Source: Nocardioides panzhihuensis (GTDB lineage: Bacteria; Actinomycetota; Actinomycetes; Propionibacteriales; Nocardioidaceae). Taken from it: a stretch of 64,000 nucleotides of DNA. Under the pieces are notes generated by a model that saw nothing but the letters and a program-made list of their open reading frames with translations, ran no database searches and had not been told where the DNA came from. Position 1 is the stretch's first letter. Every line of letters starts with the position of its first letter. Shown piece after piece: positions 50,018 to 61,410 of the stretch. Location of the stretch: contig NZ_JACBZR010000001.1 in NCBI RefSeq assembly GCF_013408335.1, forward strand, positions 2,170,001 through 2,234,000. Direction: 5' to 3'. Both the position numbers and the translations under genes were made by a program.

Positions 50018-51241
50018 TCAGGAGTAGGTGACCGGCATCTCCTTGATGCCGTTGATCCACGCGTGCCGCAGTCGGCGCGGGGTGCCGTTCGGCTTGAGGT
50101 CGGGCATCCGGTCGGCGATCGCGTCGAACATGATCCGCACCTCCATCCGGGCGAGGTTGGCGCCGATGCAGTAGTGCGCGCCGTGCCCGCCGAAGGCGAG
50201 GTGCGGGTTGTGCTCGCGAGTGATGTCGAAGGTGTCCGGGTCGTCGAAGACGTCCTCGTCGTGGTTGCCCGAGGCGTAGAAGATGCCGACGCGCTGGCCC
50301 TTCTTGACCAGCTGGCCGCCGACCTCGACGTCGTTGAGCGCCGTACGCTGGAAGACCGTCACCGGGGTCGCCCACCGGATCACCTCGTCGACCATGGTGT
50401 CGGGGCGCTCCTTCTTCCACAGCTCCCACTGGTCGGGGTGGTCGAAGAAGGCCTGCATGCCGTGGGAGATCGCGTTGCGGGTGGTCTCGTTGCCGGCGAC
50501 CGCGAGCAGGATGACGAAGAAGCCGAACTCGTCATCGCCCAGCGCCCCGCCCTCCAGCTCGGCGTTGACCAGCTTGGAGATGATGTCGTCCTTGGGGTCC
50601 GCCTTGCGCTCGGCGGCCAGCTGCATCGCGTAGGTCAGGATCTCGATCGAGGCGGCCTCGGGGTCCGCGTTGTAGTCCGGGTCGTCGTAGGCGAGCATCT
50701 GGTTGGACCAGTCGAAGAGCTTGCGCCGGTCCTCCTGCGGGACGCCGAGGAGCTCGGCGATCGCCTGGAGCGGGAGCTCGGCGGCGACCTCTGCGACGAA
50801 GTCGCCCTCACCCTTGGCCAGGGCGTCGTCGACGATGGTGTTGGCCCGCTCGAGCAGGCGGTCCTTGAGGGCGTTGATCGCCCGCGGGGTGAAGCCGCGG
50901 CTGATGATCTGGCGCAGCTTGGTGTGGTCGGGCGCGTCGTGGTGGATCAGCATCGCGCGCTGGAGCTCCACCTGCTCACGGGTCATGTCGGGCGCGAAGC
51001 GGATGATCACGCCGTTCTCGTTCGTGCCGAAGTTCTCGTTGTCCTTGGAGACGGCGAGGATGTCCTCGTGCTTGCTCACGGCCCAGAAGCCGGTGTCGAG
51101 GAACCCAGCACGAGCCTCCGGCGTCTGCTCGACCCACCACACCGGCGCGGACTTGCGAAGCTCGAGAAACTCCCGGAGGGGGACGCGCTCCTCGTTGAGC
51201 ACGGGATCAGTCGGATCGAAATCCACGGGGAGAGCGGTCAC
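50018..51241 (-). CDS. cyp125: Cytochrome P450 CYP125, sterol C26/27 monooxygenase
   Basis: 407 aa from a GTG with AAGGAG upstream. I-helix AVAGNETTRNAISHGM (oxygen activation), ExxR in DEVIRWATP, and the haem loop FGGHGAHYCIGANLAR with Cys358. Strong resemblance to mycobacterial CYP125 throughout, including RLRQIISRGFTPRAI-type and LPLQAIAELLGVPQEDR segments. It oxidises the terminal methyl of the sterol side chain to the C26 acid, the entry step before FadD19. N-terminus is shorter than in CYP125A1 (433 aa). KstR-type operator 42 nt upstream; divergent from fadA5. Confidence 0.94.
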   Translation of the reverse strand: MTALPVDFDPTDPVLNEERVPLREFLELRKSAPVWWVEQTPEARAGFLDTGFWAVSKHEDILAVSKDNENFGTNENGVIIRFAPDMTREQVELQRAMLIHHDAPDHTKLRQIISRGFTPRAINALKDRLLERANTIVDDALAKGEGDFVAEVAAELPLQAIAELLGVPQEDRRKLFDWSNQMLAYDDPDYNADPEAASIEILTYAMQLAAERKADPKDDIISKLVNAELEGGALGDDEFGFFVILLAVAGNETTRNAISHGMQAFFDHPDQWELWKKERPDTMVDEVIRWATPVTVFQRTALNDVEVGGQLVKKGQRVGIFYASGNHDEDVFDDPDTFDITREHNPHLAFGGHGAHYCIGANLARMEVRIMFDAIADRMPDLKPNGTPRRLRHAWINGIKEMPVTYS

Positions 51242-51283
51242 GGGTGTGCTCCTTCGGCAGGCGTTCTATCAACTCAGTATTTC

Positions 51284-51297
51284 TGTAACACGTTCTA
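51284..51297. promoter_or_regulatory. KstR-type operator on the cyp125 side
   Basis: TGTAACACGTTCTA matches TnnAACnnGTTnnA. It is 42 nt from the cyp125 GTG in the 230-bp divergent gap. Confidence 0.82.
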
Positions 51298-51358
51298 GTT
51301 TATCGTCACACAGTGCTCGCCATCACACAAGGCTCAGTGAACCAGGGTTGCGCCAAAC

Positions 51359-51372
51359 GAGAACACGTTCTA
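51359..51372. promoter_or_regulatory. KstR-type operator on the fadA5 side (one mismatch)
   Basis: GAGAACACGTTCTA fits TnnAACnnGTTnnA except for G at the first position. It is 75 bp from the cyp125-side site and 99 nt from the fadA5 ATG, so each divergent gene appears to have its own operator. Confidence 0.72.
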
Positions 51373-51417
51373 ATTTGGGACAATCGAGTGTAACCCGAGT
51401 CACGTCACCAGGCGTGA

Positions 51418-52635
<1,218 letters not shown>

Positions 52636-52636
52636 C

Positions 52637-54265
52637 ATGGCACGCGAGAAGGTCACCGAGGCCGAGTACGTCGTCGTGGGCGCCGGCTCCGCCGGCTGTG
52701 CCGTCGCCGGGCGTCTGGCCGCGGCCGGCAAGTCGGTCATCCTCCTCGAGGCCGGGAAGGTGGACAAGCGCAACTACCTGGTCACCAAGCCGGGCATGAT
52801 CGGCCCGCTGCACGCCGAGCCACGGCTGAAGAAGCTCGTCGACTGGGGCTACCACACGGTCCCCCAGAAGCATGCCCGCAACCGCGAGCTCCCCCAGCCG
52901 CGCGGCAAGGTGCTCGGCGGCTCCTCCTCGATCAACGGCCTGCTGTGGGTCCGGGGCAACCGGGCCAACTACGACGCCTGGGCGGCCGAGGGCAACACCG
53001 GCTGGGACGCGGACTCGGTCAACGAGGCGTACCGAAGGATCGAGGACTACGAGGGCGGCGGCTCCGACTACCGCGGCACGGGCGGACCGATCAAGGTCAT
53101 GAAGCACCCGCGGCCGACCGAGGCGTCGCTCTCCTTCCAGCGCGCCGCTGCCGAGACCCTCGACGTGAAGGTGCTCGACGACTACAACGCCGCCGAGCAG
53201 GAGGGCGTCTCGACGTTCCAGCAGAGCGCCGTCGACGGGCTGCGCTACTCCGCCTCGCGTGGCTACCTCCACGACCAGGAACTGACCGGCCTGACCACGC
53301 TGACCCAGGTGCACGCCTCCAGGATCGTCATCGAGAACGGTCGGGCCACCGGGGTCGAGATCCAGACCAGGCAGGGTCCGAAGACGATCTCGGCCACCCA
53401 GGAGGTCGTCGTCTCCGCGGGAGCGTTCGGCTCGCCCCAGCTGCTGATGCTCTCCGGGATCGGGCCTGCCTCCCACCTGGCCGAGCACGGGATCACCGCC
53501 GTCCACGAGCTGCCGGTCGGCGACAACCTGCACGACCACATGTTCGTGCCGACCACCTGGGAGATGCCGACCGCGCTGCACCGCGGCACCGCGGCCTACT
53601 TCGGCAAGGCGGTCCTTCGGGAGCAGACGGTCGGCCGCTCGATCCTCGGTCACACCGTCTTCGAGACGGTCGGCTTCGTACGCACCTCGCTGGCCACCGA
53701 CGTACCCGACCTGCAGCTGCACGTGCTCCCCTGGGCCTACCCCTCCCCCAACCAGGACGCGCCGATCCGGCACGCGGTCGACCCGAGGGCCGCGCTGACG
53801 GTGATGTCGTCGCTGATCTACCCGCGCTCGCGGGGAACGCTGCGGCTGCGCAGCGCCGACCCGACCACCGAGCCACTGATCGACTTCAACTATCTCGCCG
53901 AGCCCGACGACAAGCGCGTCCTGCTCGAAGGCGTCGAGATGATCCGCGAGATCATGGCCTCCCCGGCCTTCGGGGACCAGGTCAAGTCGGAGATCCACCC
54001 GGGCAGGTCCATCGACGCCGAGGCGATGAAGGACGAGGTCACCAACCGGGCGACCTCGATCTACCACGCCGTCGGCTCCTGCCGGATGGGCGTCGACGAG
54101 CGGGCCGTGGTCGACCCTCGCCTTCGCGTACACGGTATCGACGGCCTCCGCGTCGCCGACGCCTCGATCATGCCGTCGATCATCGGCGGCAACACCAACG
54201 CTCCCGCGGTCATGATCGGTGACCGCTGCGCAGCCTTCATTCTTGATGGAACCGACAACAGCTGA
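52637..54265 (+). CDS. GMC-family FAD oxidoreductase (choline dehydrogenase-like)
   Basis: 542 aa from the ATG at 52637. The FAD Rossmann motif VVVGAGSAGCAVAGRLA is at residues about 11-27; GMC signatures are RGKVLGGSSSINGLLWVRGN and SAGAFGSPQLLMLSGIGP. The C-terminus has the catalytic His region ATSIYHAVGSCRMG and IIGGNTNAPAVMIGDRCA. It oxidises primary or secondary alcohols to aldehydes or ketones. It sits between fadA5 and an aldehyde dehydrogenase, suggesting the two perform successive oxidation of an alcohol to an acid. KstR control comes through the fadA5 promoter. Confidence 0.9.
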   Translation: MAREKVTEAEYVVVGAGSAGCAVAGRLAAAGKSVILLEAGKVDKRNYLVTKPGMIGPLHAEPRLKKLVDWGYHTVPQKHARNRELPQPRGKVLGGSSSINGLLWVRGNRANYDAWAAEGNTGWDADSVNEAYRRIEDYEGGGSDYRGTGGPIKVMKHPRPTEASLSFQRAAAETLDVKVLDDYNAAEQEGVSTFQQSAVDGLRYSASRGYLHDQELTGLTTLTQVHASRIVIENGRATGVEIQTRQGPKTISATQEVVVSAGAFGSPQLLMLSGIGPASHLAEHGITAVHELPVGDNLHDHMFVPTTWEMPTALHRGTAAYFGKAVLREQTVGRSILGHTVFETVGFVRTSLATDVPDLQLHVLPWAYPSPNQDAPIRHAVDPRAALTVMSSLIYPRSRGTLRLRSADPTTEPLIDFNYLAEPDDKRVLLEGVEMIREIMASPAFGDQVKSEIHPGRSIDAEAMKDEVTNRATSIYHAVGSCRMGVDERAVVDPRLRVHGIDGLRVADASIMPSIIGGNTNAPAVMIGDRCAAFILDGTDNS

Positions 54266-54277
54266 TCGGAAGCAGAC

Positions 54278-55861
54278 ATGAGCACTGACACAGCGAACAC
54301 AGCAGACGTACGCCGCCCCGACTGGATCACCGAGGAGCTGCTGGGCGAGCTGGTCTCCCGGGTCCCCTCCTCCACAGGGGCGTCCTGGAAGCTGACCGAG
54401 GTCTACACCGGTGAGGTGCTGGTCGCGCTGCCACAGTCCTCACCGGCAGATGTGGAGCGAGCAGCCGCCGAGGGCCGGGCCGCCCAGCGCAAGTGGGCGG
54501 CGACACCGCTCCCGGAGCGGCTGGCCGTCTTCAAGCGGGCCCACGAGCTGATCCTGCGCAACCAGCACAAGATCGCCGACCTCATCCAGGCCGAGTCGGG
54601 CAAGGCCCGCCGGATCGCGTTCGAGGAGGTGTGCGACCCGCCGATGGTGATCTCGCACTACCTCAAGCGGGCGCCGAAGCTGCTCAAGGACAAGGTGCGG
54701 CCCGGGATGATGCCGTTGCTGTCGAGCTCGATCGAGCGCCACCCGCCGCGCGGCCTGATCGGCGTCATCGCGCCATGGAACTTCCCGTTCGCGACCGGTC
54801 TCTCCGACGCGATCCCGGCGCTCATGGCCGGCAACGCGGTGCTCCTCAAGCCCGACAACAAGACCGCTCTCTCCCCGCTGTTCGGGATCTCGCTGCTCGA
54901 GGAGGCGGGCCTGCCGAAGGGCCTGTTCCAGGTCGTCTGCGGCGAGGGACCGGACGTGGGCCCGACACTGATGGACAGCGTCGACTACGCCATGTTCACC
55001 GGATCCACCGCCACCGGGCGGGTGATCGGTGAGCAGGCCGGGCGCAACCTGATCGGCGCCTGCCTCGAGCTCGGCGGCAAGAACCCGATGATCGTCCTCG
55101 ACGACGCCGACATCGACGAGACGGTCGGCGGCTCGATGTTCGCCGTCTTCGGCAACACCGGCCAGATCTGCATGCACATCGAGCGGATCTACATCCCCGA
55201 GGCGATGTACGACGAGTTCCGTGACAAGTTCGTCGCCGCCGTCGAGTCGATGCGGATCGAGGCTGCGTACGCCTTCGGGCCGGACCTCGGAGCGCTGGTC
55301 TCCCCCGACCATCTGGCTCGGGTGCAGTCGCACGTCGACGACGCGGTCGCCAAGGGCGCCACCGTTCTGACCGGCGGCAAGGCGCGCCCCGACATCGGGC
55401 CGACCTTCTTCGAGCCGACCATCCTGGAAGGCACGACGAAGGAGATGCTCCACGGGGTGACCGAGACCTTCGGTCCGGTCGTCTCTCTCCACCGCTACTC
55501 CACCCTGGAGGAGGCGATCGAGCTGGCCAACGACACCGAGTACGGGCTCAACGCCTCGGTGTGGACCACGAACTTCAAGCGCGCCCAGGCGGTCGCGGCC
55601 CGGATCGAGTCGGGCAACGTCAACATCAACGACGGCCTGGCCACCGCCTACGCGTCGAAGTCGACCCCGTCGGGCGGCATGAAGCAGTCCGGCGTCGGTG
55701 CTCGCCACGGCGACCAGGGGCTGCTCAAGTACACCGAGACCCAGAACGTCGCGACCCTGAAGAAGCAGGTCATGGGGCCGCAGGGCAAGCAGAGCTTCGA
55801 CGACTATGCCAAGCAGATGCAGACGTCGCTGCGCTGGATGCGGAAGCTCCGCATCCGTTGA
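54278..55861 (+). CDS. NAD(P)-dependent aldehyde dehydrogenase (succinic-semialdehyde DH-like)
   Basis: 527 aa. APWNFPFATGLSDAIPALMA, catalytic Glu264 in CLELGGKNP and Cys298 in GNTGQICMH are all present, with FTGSTATGRVIGE for cofactor binding and GGMKQSGVGARHGDQGLLKY at the C-terminus. An extended N-terminus (about 40 residues) and a helical C-terminal tail are seen. Expected to oxidise the aldehyde from the preceding GMC enzyme. The stop overlaps the likely TTG start of the next gene. Confidence 0.92.
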   Translation: MSTDTANTADVRRPDWITEELLGELVSRVPSSTGASWKLTEVYTGEVLVALPQSSPADVERAAAEGRAAQRKWAATPLPERLAVFKRAHELILRNQHKIADLIQAESGKARRIAFEEVCDPPMVISHYLKRAPKLLKDKVRPGMMPLLSSSIERHPPRGLIGVIAPWNFPFATGLSDAIPALMAGNAVLLKPDNKTALSPLFGISLLEEAGLPKGLFQVVCGEGPDVGPTLMDSVDYAMFTGSTATGRVIGEQAGRNLIGACLELGGKNPMIVLDDADIDETVGGSMFAVFGNTGQICMHIERIYIPEAMYDEFRDKFVAAVESMRIEAAYAFGPDLGALVSPDHLARVQSHVDDAVAKGATVLTGGKARPDIGPTFFEPTILEGTTKEMLHGVTETFGPVVSLHRYSTLEEAIELANDTEYGLNASVWTTNFKRAQAVAARIESGNVNINDGLATAYASKSTPSGGMKQSGVGARHGDQGLLKYTETQNVATLKKQVMGPQGKQSFDDYAKQMQTSLRWMRKLRIR

Positions 55862-57126
55862 CACCTTCTGGATTGATTCCGTCCCGCTATGCCGAGCTGA
55901 CCCGGGAGGAGCTCGCCGAGACCGTCCGCGAGCTCCTCCTGATCGGTCAGCTGATCGACCGCTCAGGGATGGCCTGGTGCATCTCCGCCTTCGGCCGTGA
56001 GGAGATGCTGCGGATCGCGATCGTCGAGTGGGCCTCCGCCTCGCCGATCTACACCCGGCGGATGCAGACCGCGCTGGGATATGCGCCGGAGGTGCCCGGT
56101 CGCGGTGACGTGCAGACGATCTTCAAGGGCCTCCAGCTCGACATCGGCGCGCCTCCGCAGTTCATGGACTTCCGCTACACCGTCCACGACGCCCACCACG
56201 GCGAGTTCCACCTGGACCACTGCGGAGCGCTCATGGACGTGGAGCCGATGGGCGAGGAGTACGTCCGTGGGATGTGCCACGACATCGAGGACCCCACCTT
56301 CGACGCCACCGCCATCGCGACCCACCCGCGCGCGCAGGTCCGCCCGGTCCACCGCCCGCCGCGGACGCCCGCCGGCCGGACGCCGCACTGCCGCTGGACC
56401 GTGGTCATCGACGACGCCCACCCCGAGGCGGTCGCGGTCCCGGAGCTGGCGCTCAACGAGCGCTCCCGGGCGGCGAGCCTCGAGCTGACCCCGATCGACC
56501 CCGCGGACGACGGCGCGGCCGACTACGCCGGGCCGCTCGTCTCCGACCTCGACCTCGCCGCCTTCTCCCACTCCGCGCTGGTGCGCATCGCCGACGAGGT
56601 CTGCCTGCAGATGGCGCTGCTCGACCGTGGCTTCACTCTCGCCCTCGAGCCCCGGGTCACCTCGACCGACCAGCTCGTCGAGATCCGCCGCAAGCAGCTG
56701 GTCGGCGTCGCCGGCATCGCCGGCGCGCGCCTGGCTCGGGCCCTGTCGCTGCCGGCGGACACCAGAGGCGCCCTGCGACTGCTCGCGCTCCACCCGATGC
56801 TCAACCCCGCTGCGTACGTCTCGGTCGAGATGGATGCCGACGCGCTGGTCGTGCGGCCCTCGCCCGCCGACGAGGACGGCGCCTGGGTCTCCCTGATCGG
56901 CCCGGAATGGTTCGTTCCGCTCCAGGCCGCCGTGCACGCCCTCGACCCTCACCTCGACGTCGAGGTGAGGTCCTTGGGCGACACCGGCGAGGACGGCTGG
57001 CGGGCCGAGGTCGTACGCCGCCCCGAACCCGTCCCCGAGGCCTCCGAGGTCACGGTGGTGCGGTTCAGCACCGGCGCGGACTTCGCCTTCGAGCCGCGCC
57101 GGTCGCTACCGATCACCCCTGTCTGA
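55858..57126 (+). CDS. Conserved-looking protein of unknown function, fadA5 operon end
   Basis: 422 aa if translation starts at TTG 55858, which overlaps the ALDH stop as TTGA; TTG 55873 is another choice, and the frame upstream is only the shadow of the ALDH gene. Residues 1-150 include WCISAFGREEMLRIAIVEWA, FKGLQLDIGAPPQFMDFRY and CHDIEDPTFDATAIATHPRA, which recall proteins annotated as L-2-amino-thiazoline-4-carboxylic acid hydrolase-like, but the match is by impression only. The C-terminal half (SALVRIADEVCLQMALLDRG) is not assignable. A role in sterol catabolism is inferred from the operon. Confidence 0.7.
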   Translation: MTPSGLIPSRYAELTREELAETVRELLLIGQLIDRSGMAWCISAFGREEMLRIAIVEWASASPIYTRRMQTALGYAPEVPGRGDVQTIFKGLQLDIGAPPQFMDFRYTVHDAHHGEFHLDHCGALMDVEPMGEEYVRGMCHDIEDPTFDATAIATHPRAQVRPVHRPPRTPAGRTPHCRWTVVIDDAHPEAVAVPELALNERSRAASLELTPIDPADDGAADYAGPLVSDLDLAAFSHSALVRIADEVCLQMALLDRGFTLALEPRVTSTDQLVEIRRKQLVGVAGIAGARLARALSLPADTRGALRLLALHPMLNPAAYVSVEMDADALVVRPSPADEDGAWVSLIGPEWFVPLQAAVHALDPHLDVEVRSLGDTGEDGWRAEVVRRPEPVPEASEVTVVRFSTGADFAFEPRRSLPITPV

Positions 57127-57155
57127 GACCTACCTGTCTGAGACCTGGAGGTCGC

Positions 57156-57581
57156 TCATCTGCGGTGCAGCGCGAGCACCGGGATGACCCGGTCGGTCTT
57201 CGCCTCGTACTCACCGAAACCCGGGCTCATCGCCTTGAAGCGCTCCCAGGCGGCGTCCCGCTCCGCGCCGGTCAGCTCGCTGACCCGGACCTCGACGACG
57301 CCGTCCGCGGGCGTCTCGATCTTGGTCTCCGGGTTGGCCAGGAGGTTGTGATACCAGGCCGGGTTCTCCGCGGCGCCGGCCTTGGAGGCCGCGATCAGCC
57401 AGGTGTCGGGATCCTGACGGATGTTGGCCACCGGCGAGACCCGCTCGGTGCCCGTCTTGGCGCCGGTGTGGTGCACCAGCACCAGCCCGCGCCCGAACGG
57501 CACCGAGGTGACGTTGCCGTCGTTGGCGCGGAACTCGTCGATGATCGACTGGTTCCAGTCCTTGAACTCGCTGTCTGACAT
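57156..57581 (-). CDS. Ddn-like nitroreductase/quinone reductase family protein
   Basis: 141 aa. VLVHHTGAKTGTERVSPVAN, WLIAASKAGAAENPAWYHNL and the C-terminal TDRVIPVLALHRR mark the F420-dependent Ddn family. It is a second member besides the one at 18688-19167. It runs leftwards but is 130 bp from the FprB-like gene and ends convergent with the fadA5 operon. No operator was found ahead of it. Confidence 0.88.
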   Translation of the reverse strand: MSDSEFKDWNQSIIDEFRANDGNVTSVPFGRGLVLVHHTGAKTGTERVSPVANIRQDPDTWLIAASKAGAAENPAWYHNLLANPETKIETPADGVVEVRVSELTGAERDAAWERFKAMSPGFGEYEAKTDRVIPVLALHRR

Positions 57582-57711
57582 GGCGTGCCTTTCCCCGAGG
57601 ATCGGTTTTCACCCACTCTTGCAGACGACCCCAGCGCGCCGGCGTCGAACTGTGGCACCGACGTGTGGGATACCCGGTCGACCGGCCCCTACAAATTTCT
57701 CAGGCCTGGGC

Positions 57712-59324
<1,613 letters not shown>

Positions 59325-59328
<4 letters not shown>

Positions 59329-59774
59329 GAGCGCTGAGCCTTCCCCTGGGCCTTCTTCTCGGCCCTTCTCTTTGCCTCTCTTCGGGCCTTGCCGATGGTC
59401 TCCTCGACGACCGTGTTCATCCTGGCACCGTTGGGCCATCCCGCGTAGTGACTCAGGAACACCACGATCTCGCGCAGCTCGTCCTCGGAGAGCTCGCCGT
59501 TGGCGTACGCCGCGGGGATCTGGATCCCCAGCACGTCCGCCGCTCCCTGGCCGGCGAGCAGGCCGATCAGCAGGAGCCGCCGGTCGCGCGTGGTCAGGCC
59601 CGGGCGCTGCCAGATGTCGCCGAAGAGGTGATCCGCGGTATAGCGGAAGAAGTCGCCCTCGCCGTCGGCCATGTCGAAGCCGTAGACCTCCTCCATCTTG
59701 CGCAGCCCTGCGGCTCGCGGTCCGGGAAGGTCTGCGAACTTGTCGGTGCCCTCGTCCATATGTCCAGTTCCCAT
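59325..59774 (-). CDS. Carboxymuconolactone decarboxylase-family protein
   Basis: 149 aa. AhpD/CMD fold: RDRRLLLIGLLAGQGAADVL, then ELREIVVFLSHYAGWPNGAR with the conserved His of the helix. No CxxC pair, so an AhpD-like redox role is unlikely. The Lys/Arg-rich tail is variable. It lies between the HIBADH-like and fprB genes in the CYP51 operon; a similar gene (Rv0771) closes the corresponding mycobacterial run. Confidence 0.88.
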
Positions 59775-59791
59775 GTTTCCGTGTTCCTTGC

Positions 59792-60649
59792 TCAGTCCTT
59801 GGGGAGCCCGAGGCCGGGTGCCAACCGATCGAGGGCGAGCCGGGCGAGAGGGACCTCGACACCGAGCTCGTCGGCGAGCGCGATCGCGAAGCCGAGGTCC
59901 TTCTCCCCCAGCGCGACGACGTGGCCGAAGACGCCATGCCAGAAGTCGTCCGGGGCGATCGGCGCCGTGGAGTCGCGGTAGAGGATCGCGCCGGGTCCGC
60001 CAGTGATCGCGTCGGTGTGGCGGACGACCTCGCCCAGCGCGACCAGGTCCAGTCCGGCCGCCTCCGCGAGGCGCTGGGCCTCGGTGGCAGCGGTGAAGGA
60101 GGCGAAGTGGAGCAGGTTGCGTGCCAGCTTGAACCTCGTTCCGGCGCCGACCGGACCAGCATGGACGACCTTGGAGCCCATCGCCGCCAGGACCGACGAC
60201 GCAGCTGCGTACGCCTCTGGGGAGCCGCCAACCAGGATCGCGAGCGTCCCATCGGCTGCGCCCATGGGACCGCCGGAGACGGGAGCGTCGAGGACGTGCA
60301 CGCCGTGGGGCTCGGCGGTCGCGGCCAGCTCCTCGGGGGTGTCCGGCGCGACCGTGGAGTGCACGATGACGGTCAGCTGGTTCTCGCCGGGGCGGCGCCC
60401 GGCCGCGGCAAGCGCCTCGGTGAGCACCTCGCGGACCTGGTCGTCGTCACGCACCATCACGCTCAACACATCGACGGTCTCGGCGAGCTCGGCGACGGAG
60501 CCCGCCGCCTTCGCGCCCGCTGACTCGAGCTCGGCGACCGGCTCCGGAGCGACGTCGAAGACCCACAGCTCGATCCCGTCGGTCTTGGCGAGCTGGAGCG
60601 CCATCGGCTTACCGATGTTGCCCAGCCCGACGAACCCGGCGCGTGTCAT
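59792..60649 (-). CDS. 3-hydroxyisobutyrate dehydrogenase-family NAD(P) oxidoreductase
   Basis: 285 aa from the ATG at 60649, which overlaps the SDR stop (ATGA). GFVGLGNIGKPMALQLAKTD is the nucleotide motif, DAPVSGGPMGAADGTLAILV the substrate loop, and GPVGAGTRFKLARNLLHFAS holds the catalytic Lys. It oxidises a beta-hydroxy acid or alcohol. The coupled run ALDH-SDR-HIBADH-CMD mirrors mycobacterial Rv0768-Rv0771, found beside cyp51. Confidence 0.9.
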   Translation of the reverse strand: MTRAGFVGLGNIGKPMALQLAKTDGIELWVFDVAPEPVAELESAGAKAAGSVAELAETVDVLSVMVRDDDQVREVLTEALAAAGRRPGENQLTVIVHSTVAPDTPEELAATAEPHGVHVLDAPVSGGPMGAADGTLAILVGGSPEAYAAASSVLAAMGSKVVHAGPVGAGTRFKLARNLLHFASFTAATEAQRLAEAAGLDLVALGEVVRHTDAITGGPGAILYRDSTAPIAPDDFWHGVFGHVVALGEKDLGFAIALADELGVEVPLARLALDRLAPGLGLPKD

Positions 60650-61410
60650 AGCCGGAACGTCCCGCCGCCGTCGACGGCGATGATCTGGCCCGAGATCCAC
60701 GATGACTCCTCGGAGAGGAGGAACTTCGCGGTCCCGACCATGTCCTCAGTGGTGCCGAGGCGCTTGATCGCCATCTGCTTGGTCATGTCCTTGGCCGCGT
60801 CACCGGCCTGGGTGCGGGTCGCCTCGGTGTCCGTCGGCCCCGGAGCGATCGCGTTGACCCGGATGTTCATCCCACCGAGCTCGTGGGCGAGCTGCTGGGT
60901 CAGGCCGTTGATGCCGACCTTGGCCAGGCCGTAGAAGCCGGAGTAGAGGTAGGCGGCGGTCGAGGACTGGTTGACGATCGCCCCGCCTCCCCGCCGCTGC
61001 ATCACCGGGTAGACCGCACGGGTCATCACCAGGGCTCCGTTGAGGTTCACGCTCATGAACTTCTCGTAGTAGTCCCAGTCGACGGTGATCAGCAGGTCGA
61101 AGGCCATGTCGCCGTAGATGGCGGCGTTGTTGATGAGGGCGTCGATCCCGCCGTACGCCTCGGTCGTCTCGGCCACGAGCGCAGCCGCCGACTCGTGGTC
61201 GGAGACGTCGCAGAGTACGAACCTGGCGAGTCCGCCGGACGCCTCGATCTCCTTGGCGACCCGCTCGCCCTTCTCCTCGTTCAGATCGGCGACGACGACA
61301 GCGGCCCCCTCGGCGGCAAGCCCCTTGGCGTACGCCTCGCCGATCCCCTGGGCCGCCCCGGTGACGACGACGACCTTGTCCTTGAATCTCATGGTCTCTC
61401 CCGTGCTCAT
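60646..61410 (-). CDS. Short-chain dehydrogenase/reductase in CYP51 operon
   Basis: 254 aa classical SDR: VVVVTGAAQGIGEAYAKGLA, NNAAIYG, Ser in NQSSTAAY, YGLAKVG as YxxxK, and SWISGQIIAVDGGGTFRL at the C-terminus. The ATG overlaps the aldehyde dehydrogenase stop (ATGA). It probably acts on an alcohol/ketone of the same substrate as the neighbouring dehydrogenases; similar to the mycobacterial Rv0769 position. Confidence 0.9.
   Translation of the reverse strand: MSTGETMRFKDKVVVVTGAAQGIGEAYAKGLAAEGAAVVVADLNEEKGERVAKEIEASGGLARFVLCDVSDHESAAALVAETTEAYGGIDALINNAAIYGDMAFDLLITVDWDYYEKFMSVNLNGALVMTRAVYPVMQRRGGGAIVNQSSTAAYLYSGFYGLAKVGINGLTQQLAHELGGMNIRVNAIAPGPTDTEATRTQAGDAAKDMTKQMAIKRLGTTEDMVGTAKFLLSEESSWISGQIIAVDGGGTFRL

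Noticed and set aside
55561..55857. N-terminal extension of the unknown gene at 55858-57126
   Set aside because: It overlaps the aldehyde dehydrogenase C-terminus in another frame and has shadow-like Arg/Gly-rich composition.
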